Shown: positions 17,536 through 26,445 of the stretch, piece by piece
Layout: the number at the start of each line of letters is the position of its first letter
Numbering within the stretch: position 1 is the stretch's first letter
Origin: Actinomyces sp. ph3
GTDB lineage: Bacteria > Actinomycetota > Actinomycetes > Actinomycetales > Actinomycetaceae
DNA: 64,000 nt
Assembly: GCF_000308055.1 (NCBI RefSeq)
Contig: NZ_CAGY01000002.1
Coordinates: forward strand, 1-64,000
Reading direction: 5' to 3'
The notes under the pieces: model-generated
Database searches by the model: none
What the model saw: only the letters and a program-made list of their open reading frames with translations
Told to the model about the DNA's origin: nothing
Made by a program: the position numbers and the translations under genes

Positions 17536-18690
17536 ATGGAGTGCGTACATTTAACAAGCGGGGAATGCCATTCGTGCCCCCTCATGCCCACTCCCTATGA
17601 CATCCAGCTTGCTCAGCGCCAAAAAGAAGCCGGCGAACTACTGGCAACTCTGCCACAGGCCTCGCAAATGAAATGGCTACCCGCCGCTGCATCGGTGCCT
17701 GAGCACTACCGAAGCAAAGCGAAATTTGCGGTCGGCGGAAGTGCCGAGCACCCAACTTTGGGAATCACAGGAAGCGCGCCCAACTACGCAGGAGTAGACC
17801 TCCCCCACTGCATTGCGCACACCGAGGTCATCGCCTCGACGATCGAACCACTGAAAGCATTCATCCGCGAGCTCCACTTGGAGCCCTACGATATTGCGCG
17901 CAGGAGCGGCGAACTCAAGCACATCCTGGTCACGCAGGGAAGTGATGACGCACTGATGATCCGCTTCGTCATGCGCTCAAAGCGCGACCTAGCCCTACTG
18001 CGTTCAAAACTGTCGCTGCTGCACTCGCTCATTCCTGCGGCCCAGGTCATCACCGTTAATATCCTGCCCGCACACGCCGCGCTGGTTGAAGGCGATGAAG
18101 AAATCGTCATTTCTGAACAGCAAACACTGCCCATGCTTGTTGGCGATGTTGAACTTCACCTGGGACCGCGCTCGTTTTCGCAAACCAATACGACAGTAGC
18201 CTCGCAGCTCTATCGCCAGGTCGCTCAGTGGGCGCACGAAAGTGGCGCCACCTCACTGTGGGATCTCTACTGCGGAGTGGGTGGCTTCGCACTGCACGCG
18301 GCACTTGGCGGAGTTGAGCGCGTCAGCGGTGTTGAGATTTCGCCCGAGGCCATTGCCTCCGCTCGGGAAACCTCTGAAGAGCTCGGGGTGAGTGAGCGCG
18401 TGAGCCTGGTGGCCGCTGATGCACAGGAGTGGGCTTTCGCACAGGATCAGGATCATTATCCCGAGGCCATCGTCGTCAACCCACCACGGCGCGGAATTGG
18501 AACAGAGCTTGCTCAGTGGATTAATCAGAGCGACATTCCCACGGTGATTTACTCGTCCTGTTATCCAAATTCGCTGGTCAGCGATCTTCGGCTCATGAAT
18601 TCCTACAGGCTCCAAGAAGCGCGCCTCTTCGACATGTTCCCCCATACGAATCATATGGAATGCGCGGTTTTGCTCACGAAAGTCGCATAG
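17536..18690 (+). CDS. rlmC: 23S rRNA (uracil-5-)-methyltransferase, RlmC type
   Basis: A 384-aa SAM-dependent RNA m5U methyltransferase. The [4Fe-4S] ligands are Cys3, Cys11, Cys14 and Cys92, with the same spacing as RlmC (formerly RumB). The SAM motif is DLYCGVGGFALHAA, the Asn-Pro-Pro motif is NPPRRGIG, and the catalytic Cys is in YSSCYPNSL. The TRAM domain of RlmD is absent, which supports RlmC. The frame is open from 17320, but the ATG at 17536 puts the Cys cluster at the family position. Confidence 0.9.
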   Translation: MECVHLTSGECHSCPLMPTPYDIQLAQRQKEAGELLATLPQASQMKWLPAAASVPEHYRSKAKFAVGGSAEHPTLGITGSAPNYAGVDLPHCIAHTEVIASTIEPLKAFIRELHLEPYDIARRSGELKHILVTQGSDDALMIRFVMRSKRDLALLRSKLSLLHSLIPAAQVITVNILPAHAALVEGDEEIVISEQQTLPMLVGDVELHLGPRSFSQTNTTVASQLYRQVAQWAHESGATSLWDLYCGVGGFALHAALGGVERVSGVEISPEAIASARETSEELGVSERVSLVAADAQEWAFAQDQDHYPEAIVVNPPRRGIGTELAQWINQSDIPTVIYSSCYPNSLVSDLRLMNSYRLQEARLFDMFPHTNHMECAVLLTKVA

Positions 18691-18836
18691 TTCTTCACTT
18701 CTTCATCACCTTCACATACGCTGGATTCTTGTTTAAAGTTCACTGCGTAACTAGACTCAAAATAGATACGTTTTTGAATCCATTGAGACCCCATCTCACA
18801 CAAGAGCAGTTCCTGAGATAACGACAAGGTAGAAGG

Positions 18837-20696
18837 ATGATACGAACTCGAAATGCTGTGTTAGCCACGGCTGCTGTTGCGGCTTTAATAACCGGTGGTA
18901 CGGCGCTCGCGGGTCCACGCGACGCGCACGCCCAGGATCAAGCATTCTCGATCTCTCAAAACGTCACGGCTGACGCAGTCACTGTCTGCAACACCAACCC
19001 TGTCATTGCGACCTACCACGGAACCGTAAACCTGACGATTCCCGTTGTCACTCTCCTTGCCAATTTCCAGGACGAGATGCAGGCCGCAGCCGCAGCAGGA
19101 CAGAGCCCGCACGCAGCGGGGGCTCAGAACCCCGACATCACCTTCACGGTCTCTGTTCCTCAGGGGACACAGGTTGGTCCCGGAACCGTCACAAATTCTT
19201 CTTCTCTTATTTCGAACTGGTGGATGTCTCCCAATTCAGAGAAAACCGAAATGAAGGTCAATCTTCATTTGACGCAGACTGATTGGCAGGGACTGTACAC
19301 CACCTATACATCCGAGAAGAGCAATCCTCTTGGGCATACCATCACGATCAAGATCCCCTATGCAGTCGGTGCAAATAATGCAGCAGATGCAGCACGGATC
19401 GCTCAAGAGCAAGTCACCAGCGCAGCAACTGTGAAGTTCTATACGGGTGGCGATACCCCCAGCAAAGTCTTCACATCTGCAGTCGCATCAAATCCAATCG
19501 CATCCACACCCACAGACTGCTTCTCGAACGCGCCACAGCGGACGACACGTTGGGTGGACGCAGAGACCGGAGCTGACCTTAAGGCCCCTCAGACTGGTCC
19601 GAACTTCTTCCAGGCTGCCGGGATCCCCGACTACGAGTTTGTTTCCTCAGAGCTGTCGACAGACCGCATGACTGGCTACTACAAGTACAAGAAGGTTTTC
19701 GGCGACCTTCCGGTCAACGGCGATGATCCAACGGTCGACACCGACTTCAAGATCAGCGCTGATGACGCTGCACCAGCACAGAAGGAAACGATCCAGGCTG
19801 AGAATAAGCAGTCTCTTCTGACCATTGAAAACGTTATCCACCTGAACAATCTTCAGGGCGGGCGTATTGCAACCCTCCTGCAAAAGTACGAGGAATCTCC
19901 CGCGGCTTTCGATGAGATGGTGCTGAAGAACGCGCATCTGGGCTTCACCACGCAAATCACTCTTCCTGAGCAGCTGAAATTTGCTGATCCTTCTGCCATC
20001 TCCATCAGCGGCATTCCCGAAGGCTTCACGGCAAAGACCGTGGCCATTGACGGCCAGACAGCACGTGTGACAGTCGACGTCAATGATCCCGAGGCCATTA
20101 CAACCATCGAGGCTCTGAAGGCCGCGATGTCAAAGCTTCAAGGTGAGGCTGTCATCACGATCAAGAAGATTGCATTTGCCGATTCGGCGGAGCCTGACAC
20201 CGATTACACAATTGAGCATCAGACTCAAGGGCTGGTCTCAGTCGATATCGAAAAGCAGCTTGGGGTCATTGTCCGCCCAGGCACCCCCTCCCCTGCTTGC
20301 CCACCAACGATGGGCGATTACGACCAGCTCAAACCTGCAGAGCCGCTTCCCGTCCAAGGAACAGTGTTTGACCCGCCCGCACCGGAATGCCCTCCAACGA
20401 CTGCATATAGCGCCGCATGGACTTTCCCCATGACCGGTCCCTCGGCTGGTTGGGCTGAGGCACCGCTCATGGAGCATGCTTTGAAGTACACAAGCAGCGA
20501 GTCACACCCTTACGTCACGCGCTTCACCTTTAAGGCCGATCCACAACCCACCCCGCCGGCACCCACGCCAACTCCTTCAACCCCGACTTTTGGGCCTCAA
20601 TTGGCGAAGACCGGTGCCGCAGGCGCGCTCTTCCTTGTGGGCGCTGCAGCAGCAGGGGCGACCGGTATGATGCTCCGTCGCCGTTCGCGCGCATAG
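18837..20696 (+). CDS. LAxTG cell-wall-anchored surface protein
   Basis: 619 aa. Signal peptide (1-33), a long beta-rich extracellular region with scattered Asn/Thr and a few Cys, a short Pro/Thr stalk (QPTPPAPTPTPSTPT), and a C-terminal sorting signal: LAKTG at 589-593, hydrophobic helix, RRRSRA tail. I do not recognise a named adhesin domain. LAxTG, rather than LPxTG, is the known substrate pattern of class E sortases in high-GC Gram-positives; the same pattern occurs in two other proteins of this window. AAGGT lies about 8 nt before the ATG. A strong terminator follows. Confidence 0.8.
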   Translation: MIRTRNAVLATAAVAALITGGTALAGPRDAHAQDQAFSISQNVTADAVTVCNTNPVIATYHGTVNLTIPVVTLLANFQDEMQAAAAAGQSPHAAGAQNPDITFTVSVPQGTQVGPGTVTNSSSLISNWWMSPNSEKTEMKVNLHLTQTDWQGLYTTYTSEKSNPLGHTITIKIPYAVGANNAADAARIAQEQVTSAATVKFYTGGDTPSKVFTSAVASNPIASTPTDCFSNAPQRTTRWVDAETGADLKAPQTGPNFFQAAGIPDYEFVSSELSTDRMTGYYKYKKVFGDLPVNGDDPTVDTDFKISADDAAPAQKETIQAENKQSLLTIENVIHLNNLQGGRIATLLQKYEESPAAFDEMVLKNAHLGFTTQITLPEQLKFADPSAISISGIPEGFTAKTVAIDGQTARVTVDVNDPEAITTIEALKAAMSKLQGEAVITIKKIAFADSAEPDTDYTIEHQTQGLVSVDIEKQLGVIVRPGTPSPACPPTMGDYDQLKPAEPLPVQGTVFDPPAPECPPTTAYSAAWTFPMTGPSAGWAEAPLMEHALKYTSSESHPYVTRFTFKADPQPTPPAPTPTPSTPTFGPQLAKTGAAGALFLVGAAAAGATGMMLRRRSRA

Positions 20697-20715
20697 CATT
20701 GCTCATTAACTACTT

Positions 20716-20755
20716 TGATCCCGCGGAATGAACTTCCGCGGGATCACTGTTTTTA
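20716..20755 (+). terminator. Terminator after the LAxTG protein gene
   Basis: A perfect 13-bp stem (20716-20728 with 20734-20746), 5-nt loop, then CTGTTTTT. Confidence 0.9.
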
Positions 20756-20796
20756 CGCTCACGCTCCACAGGTCACACACAGCTTGTCCTTAATCC

Positions 20797-20824
20797 CTAC
20801 AGAATCCGCCAGTGGATTCTGTAG
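20797..20824. promoter_or_regulatory. Perfect 11-bp inverted repeat at the start of the glycosidase gene
   Basis: CTACAGAATCC (20797-20807) and its exact complement (20814-20824) flank 6 nt. The right arm ends 2 nt before the ATG at 20827 and contains GATTCT, which lies 6 nt before the ATG and could be the -10 of a leaderless promoter. It is either an operator covering the promoter or an RNA hairpin at the ribosome entry site. Confidence 0.6.
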
Positions 20825-20826
20825 CC

Positions 20827-21927
20827 ATGAACACGAACAACCTTCCCCAGCCGGCTACTCCTTCGGCCGATGATCTTGCACGCACCCTCGCTGCTCGCCA
20901 GCAGGCACAGGCAGCCACCGCCCAGACCCAGGCCTCCAGCACGGTAGGTTCCTCGGCCTCGGCGCACCGCACTAAGCCCACACGCACCCGCCCTGCGAAG
21001 CGCCGCCGCAAGGGACTGCGCAACGGAATCATCGCGGGCGCAACCGCAATCACGCTGGCATTGGGTGGAACCACTGCTTGGGCCCTCAACCGCTACGTGA
21101 TCGATCACGTTGAAGTTACCAGCGCCTCTTCTTACGAGGCCTCACAGGGCAACGCGCAGAGCACTTCCTTGAATACCGATACCGCGACCACAACCTCGGA
21201 CACCTACACGAACGGAAACACCAAGATTTCTGTCAAGCAGGTTCAAAACAACGGTGTCACATACTACGTAGCGGATGTTCAGCTCTCTGATGCGACCGCT
21301 CTTCGTTCCGCTTTCGCAAACGACCAGTTCGGCGCAAATATCACGGATCTGGTCTCCTCGATTGCAACCGACAATAACGCGGTCTTTGCCATCAACGGCG
21401 ACTACTACGGTTTCCGCTCAACTGGCATTGTGATCCGAAACGGCACAATCTACCGCGACAGCGGTGCACGTCAGGGCCTGGCCATCTACAAGGACGGCAC
21501 GATGAAGGTCTACGACGAAACTCAAACCAACGCTCAAACCCTGGTCAACGAGGGCGTGTGGCAAACACTCTCCTTCGGTCCGGCTCTTTTGCAGGACGGC
21601 CAGGTCATCAGCGGAATCGACAACCTGGAGATCGATACCAACTTCGGTAACCACTCCATCCAGGGCAAGCAGCCGCGAACCGCGATCGGCATCATCGACG
21701 ACAACCACTTTGTCTTCGTGGTTGTGGATGGACGCTCTCGCACGTCTAGCGGCGTAACGATGAGCGGACTTGCAGAAATCATGCAAAGCCTGGGAGCAAA
21801 GACCGCTTACAACCTCGACGGCGGTGGCTCCTCTGAAATGTGGTTCAACGGCCAGGTCGTCAATAACCCCTCTAACGGTGGCGAACGCGCTACCTCCGAC
21901 ATCATCTACATCACGAAGGGAGCATGA
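20827..21927 (+). CDS. Membrane-anchored phosphodiester glycosidase family protein (NAGPA domain)
   Basis: 366 aa. A cytoplasmic Ala/Gln-rich then basic N-terminus (RTRPAKRRRKGLR), one membrane helix (about 60-85), a Ser/Thr linker, then an extracellular NAGPA domain. Conserved pieces are INGDYYGFRSTGIVIRNG, GKQPRTAIG, VVVDGRS, NLDGGGSSEMW and the C-terminal ERATSDIIYI. Known members remove or process phosphodiester-linked sugars such as GlcNAc-1-phosphate caps; the target here is unknown. The GT2-GtrA gene starts 3 bp after its stop, so the two are an operon for envelope glycan metabolism. The ATG at 20827 is chosen over the GTG at 20812, which lies inside the palindrome. Confidence 0.85.
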   Translation: MNTNNLPQPATPSADDLARTLAARQQAQAATAQTQASSTVGSSASAHRTKPTRTRPAKRRRKGLRNGIIAGATAITLALGGTTAWALNRYVIDHVEVTSASSYEASQGNAQSTSLNTDTATTTSDTYTNGNTKISVKQVQNNGVTYYVADVQLSDATALRSAFANDQFGANITDLVSSIATDNNAVFAINGDYYGFRSTGIVIRNGTIYRDSGARQGLAIYKDGTMKVYDETQTNAQTLVNEGVWQTLSFGPALLQDGQVISGIDNLEIDTNFGNHSIQGKQPRTAIGIIDDNHFVFVVVDGRSRTSSGVTMSGLAEIMQSLGAKTAYNLDGGGSSEMWFNGQVVNNPSNGGERATSDIIYITKGA

Positions 21928-21930
21928 GCG

Positions 21931-23157
21931 ATGTACGTGTTAATCCCCGCTTACCAACCGGACGCACGATTGCCGCGTCTCATCCTTGAGCTGCATCGCG
22001 CAGATCCTTCAACGAAGATCGTCGTCGTTGACGACGGTTCAGGCCAGAAGTTCAGTGATATTTTCGAGGCCTCAGCCACCGCAGGTGCACACGTGATCTC
22101 TTATGAGCACAACCGCGGTAAGGGCTATGCGCTTCGGGAAGGTTTCACCTGGATCCGTGATGTTGCAGGTGACTCGCCAGAGTGCGTAGTGACCGCGGAT
22201 GCGGATGGGCAGCACACGCTCAACGACATTTTCCGCGTCGGTCGAACGTGCACAGATACCGGTAAAAGCGTTCTGGGCGTTCGCGAATTCGTTGGGCATG
22301 TCCCCGCTCGTTCCCGGATCGGCAACACCGCAACTTCAGCTTTGTTCTGGCTCGCAACGGGCTGGAAGCTCAAGGACACACAGACCGGGTTGCGCGCATT
22401 CCCGGTGGCCTTGCTTCCCGAGCTGCTCGAAGTTCAGGGGGATCGTTACGAGTACGAGCTCCGCGTCCTTTTGCACCTGGCGAAGTTCCGTCATCCGGTG
22501 ACCCAAATCCCGATTGAGACGATTTACGAGGCCGGGAATCCGACCTCCCACTTCCGTCCCTTGCAAGATTCGGCTCGGATTTGGGCACCGCTCCTGAAGT
22601 TCGCTGCTTCTTCTGGTGTTGCAACCGTCATTGACTACGTGCTGGTCCTTGTCTTGAATGCCCTCACTGGAGCTCTCTTCTTCCCGGTTGTTGCCGCTCG
22701 TATGGTGAGCGCTTCGGTGAATTTCGCAATGAACCGTCGCGTTTTCGAGGCCACGGGAGTTCCCTTGCGTCGCAGCGCCCTCCGTTATGCCGCGCTTGCC
22801 ATCGCCGTGGTCGCCGGGTCGTACACGATGCTTGCAGTACTGACTGGAATCGGAATGCCGCTGTGGATCGCGAAGATCATCGCTGACACGACCATGTACC
22901 TGGTTTCTTACTCGGCACAGAGCCGCTATGTCTTCGCACCCGCACAGGACCAGAGCGCCAAGGTCACCCGTCATGAGTCCCAGACTCAAGCACACTCTGC
23001 AGCTCAGTCGCCTGCTAAGGAACTCGAAGTTACTTTCGCGGGAGCAGCATCGGGGCAGCCGAGCAAGCAGGCGGGAAATACGCCGGTAAAACCGGTACTG
23101 CCCGCGCCCGCGACACCATCCATATCGACCATCCGTTCACTGAATCACGCGGCTTGA
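21931..23157 (+). CDS. Fused family-2 glycosyltransferase and GtrA membrane domain
   Basis: 408 aa. Residues 1-220 form a GT2 domain of the dolichol-phosphate-mannose-synthase/GtrB type: VVVDDGS (31-37), the DxD region TADADGQH (88-95), and DTQTGLRAF. Residues 223-335 form a four-helix GtrA domain with SVNFAMNRRVF. A Ser/Ala/Pro-rich tail (335-408) follows. The expected reaction is transfer of a hexose from a nucleotide sugar to polyprenyl phosphate, followed by movement of the lipid-linked sugar across the membrane. Fusion puts both steps in one chain. It is coupled to the upstream glycosidase gene (3-bp gap); the separate GtrA at 11945-12523 is its paralog. Confidence 0.88.
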   Translation: MYVLIPAYQPDARLPRLILELHRADPSTKIVVVDDGSGQKFSDIFEASATAGAHVISYEHNRGKGYALREGFTWIRDVAGDSPECVVTADADGQHTLNDIFRVGRTCTDTGKSVLGVREFVGHVPARSRIGNTATSALFWLATGWKLKDTQTGLRAFPVALLPELLEVQGDRYEYELRVLLHLAKFRHPVTQIPIETIYEAGNPTSHFRPLQDSARIWAPLLKFAASSGVATVIDYVLVLVLNALTGALFFPVVAARMVSASVNFAMNRRVFEATGVPLRRSALRYAALAIAVVAGSYTMLAVLTGIGMPLWIAKIIADTTMYLVSYSAQSRYVFAPAQDQSAKVTRHESQTQAHSAAQSPAKELEVTFAGAASGQPSKQAGNTPVKPVLPAPATPSISTIRSLNHAA

Positions 23158-23166
23158 TTGCTCAGC

Positions 23167-23186
23167 ACTCAAGTGTCACCTTGAGT
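23167..23186. repeat. Inverted repeat built from HAIR half-sites in reversed order
   Basis: ACTCAAG (23167-23173), 6 nt, CTTGAGT (23180-23186). The arms are the exact HspR half-sites, but in the opposite order to a real HAIR and with a 6-nt spacer. It lies 9 bp after the GT2-GtrA stop and 80 bp before the GNAT gene. No T-tract follows, so it is a weak terminator candidate. Confidence 0.5.
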
Positions 23187-23265
23187 CGGACCTCGTGAGC
23201 GTCGGATAATAACTATCCTCAGTGGCATACTTATGGCCTGTATAACGCATTGATAAGGAGCACCC

Positions 23266-23706
23266 ATGCGTATCGAGATCCTCGGCGAATGTAACTCATC
23301 GACGATCGAAAAGGTTCACGAGGCCTTTGACCGTCTGCTTCCGCAACTTTCCTCTTCCGCACGGCCTTTGTCGCGCGAAGAAATCCAGAAGCTTCTGGCT
23401 CAGGAGTGCCTGCACTTGGTGTGCGCACTGGATGAGAATGACCGGATTTTGGGAATGCTCTCGCTGGTCGTTTTCGATATTCCAACTGGCCGCCGAGCAT
23501 GGGTCGAAGATGTCGTTACCGATCAGGCCGCACGCGGTCAAGGCGTGGGACAGAGCCTTGTTGATGCCGCAGTTGAGCACGCTCGGGAGCTGGGTGCTAA
23601 GACAGTTGATCTCACATCTCGGCCGACGAGAGAGGCGGCGAACCGCCTCTACCGTCGGGTTGGTTTCCTTCAGCGCGAAACCAACGTCTACCGGAAGTCT
23701 TTCTGA
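23266..23706 (+). CDS. GNAT-family N-acetyltransferase
   Basis: A 146-aa single-domain acetyl-CoA-dependent acetyltransferase. Motif A is visible as VEDVVTDQAARGQGVGQSLVDAAVEHAR (acetyl-CoA pyrophosphate loop RGQGVG), and motif B as ANRLYRRVGFLQRETNVYRK. AAGGAG lies 5 nt before the ATG. The substrate cannot be told from sequence. Monocistronic, followed by a terminator. Confidence 0.88.
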   Translation: MRIEILGECNSSTIEKVHEAFDRLLPQLSSSARPLSREEIQKLLAQECLHLVCALDENDRILGMLSLVVFDIPTGRRAWVEDVVTDQAARGQGVGQSLVDAAVEHARELGAKTVDLTSRPTREAANRLYRRVGFLQRETNVYRKSF

Positions 23707-23728
23707 CCCCGTAAGACCCGTATGTGGG

Positions 23729-23760
23729 AGGTGGGACAGCACTCACTGTCCCACCTTTCC
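23729..23760 (+). terminator. Terminator after the GNAT gene
   Basis: A perfect 11-bp stem (23729-23739 with 23746-23756), 6-nt loop, then TTTCC and GTTT. It lies between convergent GNAT and MarR genes. Confidence 0.8.
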
Positions 23761-23763
23761 TGT

Positions 23764-24222
23764 TTAAAGAAGCGTATCTGAGATGACGTTGAGGATTCTG
23801 AGCAGGGTATCGCGATCATCGCCTTCTACCGCGCCAAGAAGCCCATTGCGCACTGCGCTTGCGAAGACGCCATTTGCGGCCTCATAGGCCTGACGCCCTT
23901 CAGGTGTAATGCACACAAGGACAGAACGCCGATCCGTCGACGATCCTTCTTTGATAATGAATCCCTTCGCCGCAAGGCGAGAGATTGCACGGCTAGTTCC
24001 CGAACGTGTCAACGAGACCAGCGCACCCAGCTCGCCAGAACGCATGGGCTGCTCACCGTTAGCAAGCTCGTCAAGCATCTCAAACTCAATCAGAGCAAGA
24101 GGTGCACTTTTACTAATTTCCGAACCTAACGTGCTTTGAACAGCACGTGTCACAGAACTCCACGCGTGCCAAAGCTCAGATTCGCTCTCATCGAGGAGAG
24201 TCTCATTGCTTTGTGTAATCAC
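23764..24222 (-). CDS. MarR-family transcriptional regulator
   Basis: 152 aa. Winged helix-turn-helix typical of MarR: EFEMLDELAN, then MRSGELGALVSLTRSGTSRAISRLAAKGFI and the wing SSTDRRSVLVCITPEGR, flanked by dimerisation helices. The start is GTG at 24222; TAAATT lies 6 nt upstream and the spacing from AAAAGG is too short for a Shine-Dalgarno, so initiation may be leaderless. No divergent partner is close (the aminopeptidase starts 260 bp away), so the target may be distant or that gene. Confidence 0.88.
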   Translation of the reverse strand: MITQSNETLLDESESELWHAWSSVTRAVQSTLGSEISKSAPLALIEFEMLDELANGEQPMRSGELGALVSLTRSGTSRAISRLAAKGFIIKEGSSTDRRSVLVCITPEGRQAYEAANGVFASAVRNGLLGAVEGDDRDTLLRILNVISDTLL

Positions 24223-24482
24223 CCTTTTAATTTATCACCCTCGCAACAATAAAACTAGCCTCTGACCTGCGCAAATGCCCAAATAAACCGGACAGATTTT
24301 CACCGAATTAATACGAAGTGATACGATCTGACAACAAGATCACCCACCATAATGATCAAAGTTGAATGACTGTCAGCTCACATTTCTCGCACTAGTGGGC
24401 AAAACGATCAAAATGGTCGTTTTTACGTTCTGCACAAATGAGCACACCTTCGTGAACGAAACGTGCAGCGTAGGATGGATGC

Positions 24483-25793
24483 ATGACACCACGACTTGAA
24501 TCGGATCATCCCGAACTCGACGCAAACACTTTGGACTACGTCCATTTCCTTGCAGATTCCCCAACCCCTTACCACGCTGCACATCTCGTTGCGCAGCGCT
24601 TGGAAAACCTCGGTTTCGCGCGCCAAGACGAAACAGCGGCATGGGATGCAACTCCCGGCGGACACGTGATGGTTCGCGGAGGTGCTGTCATGGCATGGGT
24701 AGTTCCCGAGAATATCAGCGACACTGCCGGTTTCAGGATCGTTGGAGCACACACAGATTCCCCCGCTTTCACCCTCAAGCCCTCACCTCAGACGACAACG
24801 GCTGATGGCTGGGGACAAATCGAGGTCGAGGTCTACGGCGGAATGATCATGAATTCCTGGCTGGACCGCGAACTTTGCGTTGCAGGCCGTCTGATTTTGG
24901 CCTCGGGAGAAGAAATCCTGGTTCGCACCGCTCCGCTAGCCCGCATTCCCCAGCTGGCAATCCACCTCAACCGCGGTGTTAACGAATCTCTACACCTCGA
25001 CCCCCAGAAGCACCTGCACCCGGTATGGACGGTCGACACTCCCGATACATCGCTTATGGATACCATCGCGCAGGCCGCAGGCTTGGATAATGCGAATGAC
25101 GTGGTCTCTTTCGATCTGATCTGTGTTCCTTCGCAGGGACCTGTCACCTTCGGCGCGGATTCGCAGTTCGTCGCTTCGGGACGCCAGGACAATCTCTCGT
25201 CGGTTCACCCCGGACTGTGTGCGCTTGAAGACCTTGCTCGCCAGGGACTCCCCTCAGACGGTGACATCCTTGTTTTCTCATGCTTTGACCACGAAGAGGT
25301 CGGTTCCGAGTCTCGCACGGGAGCAGCTGGTCCGATTCTTGAAGACGTTCTGCGTCGCACCGCCTTCGCCTTGGGTCGCGATGAAGATGGTTACGCGCGA
25401 ATGATCGCCTCCTCGACATGCGTGAGTGCCGATGCCGCGCACTCGATTCACCCGAACTACCCCGAGGTTCACGACCCTTCACATCACCCGGTCATGGGCC
25501 GAGGCCCCATCCTCAAGATCAATGCCAAGCAGCGCTATGCAACCAACGGGGTCGGAATGGCTCTGTGGAAGCGTGCTTGCGAGGCGGCAGGAGTTCCGAC
25601 ACAGAACTTCGTGTCGAATAACGCCTCTCCGTGCGGAACGACAATTGGCCCGATCACCGCAACCCGACTGGGTATTGAAACAGTGGATGTGGGCGTTGGC
25701 CTGCTCTCTATGCACTCGGCTCGCGAAATGAGCCATGTCGCAGACCTTCTGGGGCTGCGCAAGGTTCTGGCATCCTACTGGCTTGGCGCCTGA
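24483..25793 (+). CDS. apeB: M18-family aminopeptidase
   Basis: A 436-aa cytosolic zinc aminopeptidase (aspartyl aminopeptidase family), full length. The two-metal site is laid out as expected: His90 in VGAHTDSP, Asp in SGRQDN, Glu-Glu in DHEEVGS, Asp in SADAAH, and the final His in LSMHSAREM. TAGGAT lies 6 nt before the ATG with no Shine-Dalgarno, suggesting a leaderless transcript. The 260 bp upstream hold no gene. A very stable terminator follows. Confidence 0.92.
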   Translation: MTPRLESDHPELDANTLDYVHFLADSPTPYHAAHLVAQRLENLGFARQDETAAWDATPGGHVMVRGGAVMAWVVPENISDTAGFRIVGAHTDSPAFTLKPSPQTTTADGWGQIEVEVYGGMIMNSWLDRELCVAGRLILASGEEILVRTAPLARIPQLAIHLNRGVNESLHLDPQKHLHPVWTVDTPDTSLMDTIAQAAGLDNANDVVSFDLICVPSQGPVTFGADSQFVASGRQDNLSSVHPGLCALEDLARQGLPSDGDILVFSCFDHEEVGSESRTGAAGPILEDVLRRTAFALGRDEDGYARMIASSTCVSADAAHSIHPNYPEVHDPSHHPVMGRGPILKINAKQRYATNGVGMALWKRACEAAGVPTQNFVSNNASPCGTTIGPITATRLGIETVDVGVGLLSMHSAREMSHVADLLGLRKVLASYWLGA

Positions 25794-25836
25794 GCGGATA
25801 CGCTCTGGACAGAAAAGGCCATCCGTATTTACGGCC

Positions 25837-25880
25837 GTGGGGGGCCGGGGAGTTCACAAACTCCCCGGCCCCCCACTTTT
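25837..25880 (+). terminator. Terminator after the aminopeptidase gene
   Basis: A perfect 18-bp, almost all-GC stem (25837-25854 with 25859-25876), loop CACA, then TTTT. Convergent Nudix gene ends 35 bp further on. Confidence 0.92.
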
Positions 25881-25914
25881 GACTAAAGCCTGTCACAAGA
25901 CATGTGGCGAAGTA

Positions 25915-26430
25915 TTAGCGCCGGAAATCAGCCTCCTGCTCACCACTGAACGCCCGCGCAATAGTCCGAGTGAATCGGTCATTCATCTGCGGGACCTGAT
26001 CCCCCGGTACGAACATCGTCTGGGTGTTCTCACCATCTGCGGGGAAGGGATCCCCGCTGAGCCATTCACACGCAAAGGCTACGTCCAGGTAAGTCGTCTG
26101 ATCGCCATTTTCATAGGTAACCGGACCAACGACTTCAACGCTCAGCAAGCGCATGGCTCGTGCCTGACATGCAGTCTCTTCGAGGATTTCTCGGCACGCG
26201 GCCTGAGCCGGCTCTTCACCCGGATCGATAATTCCCGTCACCGGTGTCCACGCGTGATTATCGGCGCGCTGAACAACAAGTACCTCAACCGAGGAGGGGT
26301 CGATGGGAGAGCGCCAATTAATCGCAGCTCCATCACGGCCTCGTAAGACGACAGCGGTGCAACCTGAAAGCCACAGCATGGAGTGCCCCACGTGCCGACG
26401 TAATTCCAGAACAAAATCCGGTGTTGCCAT
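25915..26430 (-). CDS. Nudix hydrolase
   Basis: A 171-aa Nudix enzyme. The box is GIIDPGEEPAQAACREILEETACQ: all Glu ligands (REILEE) are present; the last conserved Gly is replaced by Ala/Cys. The substrate is unknown; the family hydrolyses nucleoside diphosphates linked to another moiety. AAGGAG lies 6 nt before the ATG. It starts 15 bp after the stop of the transporter gene on the same strand, so it is the second gene of that operon. Confidence 0.85.
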   Translation of the reverse strand: MATPDFVLELRRHVGHSMLWLSGCTAVVLRGRDGAAINWRSPIDPSSVEVLVVQRADNHAWTPVTGIIDPGEEPAQAACREILEETACQARAMRLLSVEVVGPVTYENGDQTTYLDVAFACEWLSGDPFPADGENTQTMFVPGDQVPQMNDRFTRTIARAFSGEQEADFRR

Positions 26431-26445
26431 GAGTTACTCCTTAGC

